Assembly (NCBI GenBank): GCA_036745245.1
Contig: DAIOGN010000174.1
Location: 1-5,338, forward strand
Length of the DNA stretch: 5,338 nt
Direction: 5' to 3'
Source: DAIOGN01 sp036745245
GTDB lineage: Bacteria > Zixibacteria > MSB-5A5 > JAUVRN01
A program made the translations under genes and the position numbers. This document shows, in pieces, positions 1-5,338 of the stretch. Below the pieces are notes generated by a model, which saw nothing but the letters and a program-made list of their open reading frames with translations, was not told where the DNA came from and searched no databases. Positions within the stretch are counted from its first letter, which is position 1; each line of letters opens with the position of its first letter.

Positions 1-81
1 CATGCGCCGACAAGGTAGCGTGCGGCCCGCTTGTGGCCAATCCTCACTCGTGCGCTGGATTGGGCGCGCCCGGCCTTGGCG
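1..81. other. Non-coding 3' flank of the minus-strand gene
   Basis: This stretch lies downstream of the TAG stop of the exported protein gene. No convincing gene is visible on either strand. It contains a 10-bp perfect palindrome (GGGCGCGCCC, 62-71) and a 7-bp inverted repeat described separately. I see no T-tract that would make a classical intrinsic terminator. Confidence 0.5.
37..63 (-). repeat. Inverted repeat downstream of the exported-protein gene
   Basis: Arms CCAATCC (37-43) and GGATTGG (57-63) are perfectly complementary and flank a 13-nt loop. The repeat starts about 19 bp past the stop codon of the minus-strand gene, so it could form an RNA hairpin that stabilises the 3' end or contributes to termination. 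No run of T follows on the minus strand, so a Rho-independent terminator is not supported. A 7-bp repeat could also be chance. Confidence 0.3.
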
Positions 82-2601
82 CTATTGCGAGACGCAGATC
101 TCGCACGGCGGCCGGCCCTGTGCGAACAGGTACCAGGCCAGAATCAGCACGTCGGCGGTGGCGAGATCTCCCGTGCAATCCACGTCGGAGTCTTCGAGCA
201 CCGGGCTGGGTCCGCCCCGCATGAGATGGTTCACCAGGGTCACCACATCCAGGATCCCGGTGCGGCCGTCCTGATCGGCGTCGCCCGAAAGGCGTGTATC
301 GCATCCTCGCGTGAGTTCGAGGATCGTAAGATAGCCGTCCATGTTGGAGGCGTAGGCGTAACCATTCTGAGTGTGCGGATACACACCCCAGCAACCGCGG
401 AAGGCGGCGCTTTCGCCCTGAGGATAGGTGTCGAAGCGCGCAATTTCCACCGGGGCGAGGGGGTTATCGAGATCCAGCGCCACCACGCCCGACTCGTAGT
501 GCGAGATCCACAGGGTCCCTCCTTCGATGTGCGCGTTGTGTGCCAGGTTCGACTCGGCGAGATACTCGGCCACGATCCGGATGGAATCATAATTGCGGAT
601 ATCCCACACTTTCACCGTCTTGCCGGTTGTCTCTTCGGTGGTGACGCAGTATCGGCTATCGTCGGTGGGCCAGATGTTGTGCAGGAAGCCGGCCCCGGGA
701 AATGACACACGCACCATGGAGCGCGGCTGGTTTTTGTCGGAGAGGTCCCAGATGGACCAGGTACGTTCGAAGCCTTCGGCCACGTACACCGTGTCGCGCC
801 GCGCATAAGTGTCGTGAATACCGGAGGTTCCCGGCGTGCCGAAGTGTCCGATCGCCTGCGGCGATTCGGGATTCGTGAGATCCAGCATGAACACAGCGAA
901 CGTGCTCGAGTTGCCTTCGCAGTAGGCCATGGCGCGTGCGGTGTCGATCGACAGCGTGTGCGAGGTGTACTGCCCGACTCCGTTGATGGGGAACGAGCCT
1001 ACATAGCGCACACTGTCGGGAAGCGTGGAGAGATCGGCCACACCCAGTCCGGACCGGACGCCCGACTGTTCGCTGGTGGAGTACAGGTAGTGTCTGAAGC
1101 TCTTGATCTCGCGCCACAGGCCCGCGCCGCCCAGCGGTGCGGGAATGGTGTCGATCACTCTGATCTCCGGAGCCGCCATGACGGCGACGATGCCCTGCTG
1201 TGTGCCCATGAAGGCGTATTCTGAGCCGTCGGGCGCGGTCCAGCCCCAGCAGCCCGACCCCTGGCTCGTGGTGAGAGAGAGGCGGCTTCTGGCCTCCAAA
1301 TGGGGCGTATCCACATCGCAGGCATTGCCGAAGCCGTCGCCGTCCAGGTCGGCCTGCATGGGGTTGTAGGCGTTTTCGCAGTTGTCGCACACGTCGCCCA
1401 CGCCGTCGCCGTCCCGGTCGCCCTGCGATGCGTTGACCATAGTGCGGCAATTGTCGCAGGCGTCGCCCGCCCCGTCGCCATCGGAGTCTTCCTGCGCGGC
1501 GTTGGATGTGTTCGGGCAATTGTCGGTGGGACATTCCCCGAACGGCAGGCCAGGCTGACCGAAGCCGTCGCCGTCCTGGTCGGTGCAGGTGTCGAAGCAG
1601 TCGGTCACGCCGTCCCCGTCGAGATCGGAACTGTCGCTGTAGCCTGCGCACTGGTCGCAGTCGTCGGGCACCCCGTCGGAATCGGCGTCCAGGCTGTCGT
1701 CGAAGCCGGGGCAAAGGTCGCACGCGTCGGGAGAACCATCGACGTCTGCGTCGGATCTGTCATCGAAACCGGGGCAGAGATCCAGGCAATCGACCGTGCC
1801 GTCGTCATCCGTATCCACGGTGCACGTGCCAAGAATCAGTGGACGCACCGTCGCTAGATTCGGAGCCACGAGCATCGTGGTGTTCACCGGGCCGGCTGGT
1901 TCCACCGGGGGAAGCGCCACCCACTCGCAGGTGATCACGCGATCCGAATCCGTCGCCGGCAGATAGAGTTCAATGTTCGCGACGGCGTGATGGCCGGGGC
2001 CGGGCAGTCCGAGGCGAAGGAACGATGTCCCTCCCAGCACCAGCTCGCCCTGAGGCAGAAACGAGTTCTTCTGTTTCAGATCGAAGGCCGACAAGGGCGA
2101 CGCCCAGGTGACGTTGCCGAGGAAGGGCACCTCACCGTTCACGCGAATGCGCATCGCAAAGGTGAAGGCCGCCACGGAGTCGCTGTGCAGCAGCCGGAGC
2201 CCCAGCCAGAAGGTCTCTATCCCGGCCGGGAACACCTCGTCGTAAATGAGAACGTGGCCCGAGTCGACCGCGGGCTCGAGAGGGGGAGCCGTTGGCGGAC
2301 ACGTCAAAGGCGGATCCTGCGCCACGATGTTCCACACCACGAAGCTCACGTCGCGGACGGTGTTCTGCTCATACCCGTCCACGTCACCGTCAGGCGAGGG
2401 CGCCGGGCCGTTCTCGAACAGGTAGGCGAACATGTGGAACAGATCGCCCGACGACAGCACCCCATCCCCGTCGGAGTCTCCGCAAACTGAGCGTGCCGTG
2501 CCGGGAAAGGCGAGCGACACGACCAGGCACAGGCCGGCCGGGAGGAGGCGGCGCGCCAATGGGCCGAGCGGACGGCGGGTGGGCAGGAGGGGTTGGCTCA
2601 T
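82..2601 (-). CDS. Secreted choice-of-anchor B family protein with TSP3 repeats and dockerin-like ends
   Basis: An exported, calcium-binding multidomain protein of about 839 residues; its ligand or activity is unknown. Residues 1-38 form a signal peptide: arginine-rich n-region, hydrophobic core around LLPAGLCLVVSLAF, likely cleavage after TARS. Residues 40-97 are a dockerin-like pair beginning GDSDGDG. Residues 114-258 are a beta-rich domain I cannot name. Residues 262-429 carry eight DxDxDG-type thrombospondin type 3 repeats. Residues 440-764 match the choice-of-anchor B/LVIVD propeller pattern: CWGW, LWREIKSF, SHTLSID, IHDTYA, HNIWPTDD, HNAHIEG and CWGVYP. Residues 772-836 are a second dockerin-like pair starting GDADQDG. 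I chose ATG 2601 because it directly precedes the signal peptide, although it has no Shine-Dalgarno. TTG at 2622 lies 9 nt after GGGGGGAGG and is a real alternative; GTG at 2655 is less likely. Domain family calls rest on recognised motifs. The function is not known. Confidence 0.9.
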   Translation of the reverse strand: MSQPLLPTRRPLGPLARRLLPAGLCLVVSLAFPGTARSVCGDSDGDGVLSSGDLFHMFAYLFENGPAPSPDGDVDGYEQNTVRDVSFVVWNIVAQDPPLTCPPTAPPLEPAVDSGHVLIYDEVFPAGIETFWLGLRLLHSDSVAAFTFAMRIRVNGEVPFLGNVTWASPLSAFDLKQKNSFLPQGELVLGGTSFLRLGLPGPGHHAVANIELYLPATDSDRVITCEWVALPPVEPAGPVNTTMLVAPNLATVRPLILGTCTVDTDDDGTVDCLDLCPGFDDRSDADVDGSPDACDLCPGFDDSLDADSDGVPDDCDQCAGYSDSSDLDGDGVTDCFDTCTDQDGDGFGQPGLPFGECPTDNCPNTSNAAQEDSDGDGAGDACDNCRTMVNASQGDRDGDGVGDVCDNCENAYNPMQADLDGDGFGNACDVDTPHLEARSRLSLTTSQGSGCWGWTAPDGSEYAFMGTQQGIVAVMAAPEIRVIDTIPAPLGGAGLWREIKSFRHYLYSTSEQSGVRSGLGVADLSTLPDSVRYVGSFPINGVGQYTSHTLSIDTARAMAYCEGNSSTFAVFMLDLTNPESPQAIGHFGTPGTSGIHDTYARRDTVYVAEGFERTWSIWDLSDKNQPRSMVRVSFPGAGFLHNIWPTDDSRYCVTTEETTGKTVKVWDIRNYDSIRIVAEYLAESNLAHNAHIEGGTLWISHYESGVVALDLDNPLAPVEIARFDTYPQGESAAFRGCWGVYPHTQNGYAYASNMDGYLTILELTRGCDTRLSGDADQDGRTGILDVVTLVNHLMRGGPSPVLEDSDVDCTGDLATADVLILAWYLFAQGRPPCEICVSQ
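94..288 (-). other. C-terminal dockerin-like double EF-hand-type cassette
   Basis: Residues 772-836 of the exported protein contain two units. The first starts GDADQDGRTGILDVVTLVN. The second starts DVDCTGDLATADVLILAWYL. Each has an Asp-rich calcium loop followed by a hydrophobic helix, with a GGPSP linker between them. This is the layout of dockerin type I repeats. Here the cassette stands where choice-of-anchor B proteins usually carry a cell-surface sorting signal. Confidence 0.75.
1315..1818 (-). repeat. Thrombospondin type 3 calcium repeat array (8 units)
   Basis: Residues 262-429 of the exported protein hold eight Asp-rich DxDxDG units. The first three follow a short pattern of about 21 residues ending LCPGFDD or QCAGYSD. 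The later units follow the classic TSP3 spacing with Cys-Asp-Asn-Cys (CDNC) and an Asn/Gln-containing linker (for example NAYNPMQ-like). Each loop is expected to bind calcium, giving a stiff spacer between the N-terminal domains and the propeller. At DNA level the array shows up as recurring CGTCGCCGTC-like motifs on the plus strand. Confidence 0.9.
2311..2484 (-). other. N-terminal dockerin-like cassette
   Basis: Residues 40-97, directly after the predicted signal peptide cleavage site, begin CGDSDGDGVLSSGDLFHMFA. A second Asp-rich unit, GDVDGYEQNTVRDVSFVVW, follows after a GPAPSPD linker. The two-unit layout mirrors the C-terminal cassette. The second loop is less canonical than the first, with Tyr and Glu in place of some calcium ligands. 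Confidence 0.65.
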
Positions 2602-2759
2602 AGCGGACGAGGACTCGCGCAATATAGTCAACCTCCCCCCATTCTGTATTCCCACATCCTGATTTCGCAGAGCCCGAGGCCTTCCACGGCCGGCCCTCGC
2701 ACGACCGGCGTCTCCCGTCTAAGCCCCGGCCGGAATCTGACGATATCCTCCATGGGCCC
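2602..2759. promoter_or_regulatory. Divergent intergenic region between the two transcription units
   Basis: The exported-protein gene and the YhaO/SbcD-like operon start in opposite directions from this 158-bp stretch, so it should hold both promoters. On the minus strand, TATATT (2621-2626) matches five of six bases of a -10 box but has no good -35 box. It would leave a leader of only about 13 nt before ATG 2601. On the plus strand no convincing promoter is visible; TATCCT (2744-2749) is a weak -10-like match close to the start codon. A GGCCGGCC palindrome lies at 2688-2695. Confidence 0.4.
2631..2640 (-). promoter_or_regulatory. Shine-Dalgarno-like stretch that could support a TTG start
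   Basis: The minus strand reads GGGGGGAGGT here. The GGAGG core lies 9 nt upstream of an in-frame TTG at 2622, giving a protein seven residues longer than the ATG 2601 form. It is too far (about 30 nt) to serve ATG 2601 directly. It therefore affects the start choice: either TTG is used, or the ATG is translated without a Shine-Dalgarno. Confidence 0.35.
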
Positions 2760-2762
2760 ATG
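2751..2762. repeat. 12-bp perfect palindrome over the start codon
   Basis: CATGGGCCCATG is its own reverse complement and ends exactly with the ATG of the SbcD/YhaO-like gene. The upstream ATG (2752) also opens a three-codon mini-ORF, ATG GGC CCA TGA, whose stop overlaps the real start codon as ATGA. This could be a protein-binding palindrome, a translational coupling device or chance. No Shine-Dalgarno is visible before either ATG. Confidence 0.4.
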
Positions 2763-3878
2763 AAGATCCTTCATTTTACCGGTCTCCGTCTGGGGGCCGC
2801 CTATCCGGACTGGCCGGAGGCGGGCGAACGGATTCGCAAACTGTCCGGAAGCCTTCTCGAGAAGGCGTTTCAGACGGCCGCGGAACTGGACGTCTCGACG
2901 CTCCTGTGCACCGGCGATCTATTCGACTCCAACACGGTGTCGCTTCCCGACGCGCACCACGTCGTGGACGTTTGCAAGCGCTTCCCGAAGCAAACTCTCG
3001 TGGTGCTCCCGGGTGGGCGTGACCCGTGGGCTCCCTACTGCGCCCACCGCCATCTCGGCGGACATCGTGCAGCCAATCTCGTGGTGTTGTTCCCGGAGTC
3101 CGCGTGTCCCACTTCGTTTGCGCCCGGTCTCTGGATTTACGCCCTGCCTGAAGACGCTTCGCAGACCGGCCCCCGCTCGCTGAAACAACTCGAGCGCAGA
3201 ACAGATCCGGGCTGGCACATTGCAGTGGCCTACGGCAATCGCGGTCGACTGCAGCCCGGGCCCGAAGAGGGCCTGGTGATGGCCCCCGTCGAAGTGGCGA
3301 ACCACCCGTTTGATTATCTCGCACTTGCAGACGGCGGAGCGGCCGAGCGTATCGGCACCACGAGGCGCCCCGCCTGTTATGCGGCCCCCCTGGTGTCGCT
3401 CGAGCCTGCGACGGGACTTCAGGCCGGGGCCAGCTGGGTCATTAATCTGTCCGGCCCTGAACCCGTGGTGGAACCCGTGCGGCTGGAGTCTATTTCGCAG
3501 AACTCGATCGAACTCGACGTTTCCGGCCTGCCCTCCGTATCTGCGATCGCGCAGGCGATTCGCCGTCAGGCGGGTGCCGGCACGTTGTTCGACGTCCGCC
3601 TGGTGGGCACACGCCCGGCAACGAGTCCGATACTCGAACCGGAGCTGGCGGCATTCTGCGCGGACGACCTGCTCGGCGTTCGTATCGCTGATGAAACCCG
3701 GCTGACTGCGCCTGAAGACTCCCGAAATTCGCCGCCGGTGCTGCGTGCCCTGTGGCAGGCCTACTCAGAAGGTGCAGAAGCCGAACGCGGTGCCCTGAAG
3801 GACGCCATCAAGCTCGCCGCCGCGGGCCGACTGAACCCTTCGCAGTGGAGAGAGGCTCCGTGGGCGCGCTCGTCGTAG
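2760..3878 (+). CDS. SbcD/Mre11/YhaO-like metallophosphoesterase with degenerate active site
   Basis: A 372-residue protein with the layout of SbcD/YhaO DNA-repair exonucleases, the nuclease partners of SbcC/YhaN ATPases. It opens MKILHFTGLRLG where the family has a MKILHTxDxHLG pattern, so metal ligands Asp8 and His10 are Gly8 and Arg10. GDLFD (52-56) is intact. The GNHD motif is GGRD (85-88). The histidine of the IAVAHG-like strand is Tyr158. The GHxH motif after DYLAL is ADGG (190-193). Only Asp53 remains of the usual ligand set, so nuclease activity is unlikely. The C-terminal cap region (about 205-330) still resembles YhaO, including VRLESI, ELDVSGL and DETRL segments. The downstream gene overlaps it by 19 bp, which implies co-translation. 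No Shine-Dalgarno precedes the ATG. The family call is confident. Loss of catalysis is inferred from motifs. A structural or DNA-binding role is possible. Confidence 0.85.
   Translation: MKILHFTGLRLGAAYPDWPEAGERIRKLSGSLLEKAFQTAAELDVSTLLCTGDLFDSNTVSLPDAHHVVDVCKRFPKQTLVVLPGGRDPWAPYCAHRHLGGHRAANLVVLFPESACPTSFAPGLWIYALPEDASQTGPRSLKQLERRTDPGWHIAVAYGNRGRLQPGPEEGLVMAPVEVANHPFDYLALADGGAAERIGTTRRPACYAAPLVSLEPATGLQAGASWVINLSGPEPVVEPVRLESISQNSIELDVSGLPSVSAIAQAIRRQAGAGTLFDVRLVGTRPATSPILEPELAAFCADDLLGVRIADETRLTAPEDSRNSPPVLRALWQAYSEGAEAERGALKDAIKLAAAGRLNPSQWREAPWARSS
3847..3855 (+). promoter_or_regulatory. Ribosome binding site deciding a GTG start
   Basis: GGAGAGAGG lies inside the end of the upstream gene. 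Its GGAG core ends 9 nt before GTG 3860, whereas ATG 3881 is about 30 nt away. This favours GTG, and the extra seven residues complete a first beta-strand (ALVVEMAEF) expected in SbcC/YhaN-type N-lobes. Confidence 0.5.
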
Positions 3879-5338
3879 AGATGGCGGAGTTTCTGCCGCG
3901 CAACGGCGGAGAGCGCGGCACGGTGCGCCTGACGGGCGGGTTGTGCCTGCGTGAAGGGTCACACCCGACCTTGCTGCCGCTGTTGAATTACGTGTTCGCT
4001 TCCGGCGACGCTCCCGACCTGCACAGTGCGCGCGTGGAGTTCGTGCTCAACGGCGCGGCCTACGTGTGGCAGGGAGACTTCAGTCTCGAGTCGGAGGAGC
4101 TCTCCAATCGCACGTCCGGCGCCCGCTTCAATAATCGGGCCGCCATCGAGTCGCATCTGGCCGAGCAGGTTCAGACGAACGGCCACACCCGGGCCGCCGC
4201 CTTCCTCACGCCTCCGCCCGACGTACCGGGACGCGAAGCCAAACCGAGCGCCGGCACGGCCCCGCCGTCGGACGCCCTGGCGGCCGAACTCGCCAGGTAC
4301 GAACAGGCGCTCACCTCCGCCCTGGGGGCTCACGACACGGCCACGGCCCTGTATGCCGATCTCTTTCCGCTCCTGGAAGCGCAGGAGGAAGCCTCACGCA
4401 AACTGATCGTGAAGGTGAAGCAACTGGAACGCCACTACCAGGCGGAAACCGCCATCGAGGAGTTCCGCCGCCTGGAGTCGACCATCCAGGATCGGATCAC
4501 GGCCGCGCGGCAGGCACGTCAGGTGGAAAAACAGATCGCGGAGTACGAGACAGAACGCGAGGGGATCACCTTCATCGACGAATTGCTCGTCGCCCGTGCC
4601 GACACCCAGGAACGGCAGGTGGAGACGTCGCGCCAGGCCTACATTCAGGCCGAGAAGGTTCGCAAGGAGTCGCACACGCGCCTGGCCCGCCTGCGCCCGC
4701 TGCGCTGGTGGATCGCCACGGCCGCTTCAATCCCTGTGCTCGTGGCTCCCGTGATGCTGCCTCTGCCGTACTCCGAGTACATCTGGACGGTGGGTGCCGT
4801 GCTCTTCATGTCCATGCCCGTGGCTGTGTTTTCGTCACTGCGCAAGCGATCGCTTTTCGCGGATGCCACCGCCCGCCAGACGGCGGCCGACAACTGCCGC
4901 CGCGACCTGGAGCTGGCGGAGCTGTCCTACCGGCAAACGCTCATGCCCTTCGGAGCGCGCGACACTCAGCATCTGCGCGAGAAGGCCGGCCAGCAGGCCG
5001 AGTGGCTGGCGCGATTCGAGAACGCCACACAGGACCTGGCCCATCTGCGCAAGGTTTCGGGGACCGACGACACGCTTAAGATTCACTCCGCACAGGAGTC
5101 GGCGGAACTCGCCGAACTCGAACAGCGCTGCCGTGAACTCGCGCCCTACCGTTTGTCGGAGCCGGATCGACAGAACGTGGAGCAGATGGTTCAGGAGCTG
5201 GACGGCGAGGCCCGCGTCTTTGCGGGGCGGCTGGCCGAGGGGCCCTCGGTAACGGCCGAGGCTCTCGCGGCACGCGACGATCTGATGCGCCGCCTGGGCC
5301 ACGTCGTCGTCTACGCCTCCCTCGGGTATGCCGTCGAG
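3860..5338 (+). CDS. SbcC/YhaN-like coiled-coil membrane protein lacking Walker A (partial)
   Basis: The reading frame is open to the window edge (493 codons seen) and its C-terminus is missing. By position it is the SbcC/YhaN partner of the preceding gene. Residues 1-110 resemble an ABC-type N-lobe: strand ALVVEMAEF, then RGTVRLTGGLCL, then a helix TLLPLLNYVF, then ARVEFVLNGAAYVWQGDF. The family's GPNEAGKSTLL loop is replaced by EGSHPTLL, so the Walker A lysine is absent and the loop is about four residues short. A Pro/Ala-rich linker follows (118-138). Next come a charged coiled coil (about 140-280), two membrane helices (282-300 and 307-326) and a second coiled coil (about 330-475). No CxxC zinc hook is visible. 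GTG 3860 was chosen for its ribosome binding site and for the first strand; ATG 3881 is the alternative. The remote homology rests on pattern and context and is moderately sure. ATP hydrolysis looks unlikely. Confidence 0.75.
   Translation, partial: MGALVVEMAEFLPRNGGERGTVRLTGGLCLREGSHPTLLPLLNYVFASGDAPDLHSARVEFVLNGAAYVWQGDFSLESEELSNRTSGARFNNRAAIESHLAEQVQTNGHTRAAAFLTPPPDVPGREAKPSAGTAPPSDALAAELARYEQALTSALGAHDTATALYADLFPLLEAQEEASRKLIVKVKQLERHYQAETAIEEFRRLESTIQDRITAARQARQVEKQIAEYETEREGITFIDELLVARADTQERQVETSRQAYIQAEKVRKESHTRLARLRPLRWWIATAASIPVLVAPVMLPLPYSEYIWTVGAVLFMSMPVAVFSSLRKRSLFADATARQTAADNCRRDLELAELSYRQTLMPFGARDTQHLREKAGQQAEWLARFENATQDLAHLRKVSGTDDTLKIHSAQESAELAELEQRCRELAPYRLSEPDRQNVEQMVQELDGEARVFAGRLAEGPSVTAEALAARDDLMRRLGHVVVYASLGYAVE
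4703..4840 (+). other. Transmembrane hairpin between two coiled-coil arms
   Basis: Residues 282-327 of the SbcC/YhaN-like protein contain WWIATAASIPVLVAPVML, a short PLPYSEY turn, then IWTVGAVLFMSMPVAVF. Basic residues flank both sides (RLARLRPLR before, SLRKR after). By the positive-inside rule both coiled-coil arms would face the cytoplasm, with the short loop outside. The hairpin sits where SbcC/Rad50 would have its zinc hook. Confidence 0.8.

Noticed and set aside
37..71. Rho-independent terminator for the minus-strand gene
   Set aside because: An inverted repeat is present but the minus strand has no T-run after it, so only a generic inverted repeat is reported.
31..705. 224-residue plus-strand open frame
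   Set aside because: It is antisense to the propeller and C-terminal cassette of a clearly real gene and shows no domain pattern; it is a GC-rich shadow.
656..1723. 355-residue minus-strand open frame
   Set aside because: It overlaps the exported-protein gene in another frame and reads as an Arg-rich, low-complexity string caused by the GC-rich calcium repeats; it has no recognisable domain.
1315..1818. Possible CRISPR array or other DNA-level repeat
   Set aside because: The recurring CGTCGCCGTC-like motifs vary in spacing and keep the codon frame of the protein's DxDxDG units, so they reflect protein repeats.
1300..1857. 185-residue plus-strand frame rich in Val, Ala and Gly
   Set aside because: It is the antisense image of the Asp-rich TSP3 repeats, and its apparent hydrophobic periodicity comes from the complement of GAC/GGC codons.
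1987..2490. 167-residue plus-strand open frame
   Set aside because: It is antisense to the N-terminal part of the exported protein and has no recognisable motif.
3847..3881. Frameshift splitting one fused nuclease-ATPase gene
   Set aside because: The overlap has its own GGAG and start codons, and two separate genes is the normal arrangement for this family.
4835..5302. 155-residue minus-strand open frame
   Set aside because: It is antisense to the second coiled-coil arm; such arms in GC-rich DNA commonly leave open frames on the opposite strand.

Overview
The window is GC-rich bacterial DNA. It holds three genes in two divergent units, with about 160 bp between them. The large exported protein mixes dockerin-like cassettes, thrombospondin type 3 calcium repeats and a choice-of-anchor B propeller. 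That modular style is common in environmental candidate phyla of the FCB/Planctomycetes kind (Eisenbacteria- or Zixibacteria-like genomes). This placement is an inference from architecture and composition. The window carries no rRNA, tRNA or marker gene to confirm it.

Left half, minus strand (82-2601): one secreted multidomain protein of about 839 residues. In order it has a signal peptide, a dockerin-like calcium cassette, a beta-rich domain, eight DxDxDG repeats, a choice-of-anchor B/LVIVD-type beta-propeller and a second dockerin-like cassette at the C-terminus. Positions 1-81, downstream of it, hold no gene. They contain only a short inverted repeat.

Middle (2602-2759): divergent intergenic region. 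It has a possible short-leader promoter and a purine-rich ribosome-binding-like stretch for the minus gene. A 12-bp perfect palindrome lies over the start codon of the plus-strand gene.

Right half, plus strand (2760-5338): a tightly coupled two-gene operon laid out like yhaO-yhaN or sbcD-sbcC. The first gene has the SbcD/Mre11/YhaO fold and length, but almost every metal-binding and catalytic residue is replaced. The second gene overlaps it by 19 bp and runs off the window. Its N-terminus resembles the N-lobe of an SbcC/YhaN ATPase but lacks the Walker A loop. It continues as a coiled coil, a two-helix membrane hairpin and a second coiled coil of matching length.

The most interesting reading is that both partners of an Mre11-Rad50-like pair have lost their catalytic motifs while keeping fold, gene order and coupling. 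This would be a membrane-tethered, probably non-catalytic SbcCD/YhaON relative. The C-terminal half of the second protein lies outside the window, so its Walker B and signature motifs cannot be assessed here.
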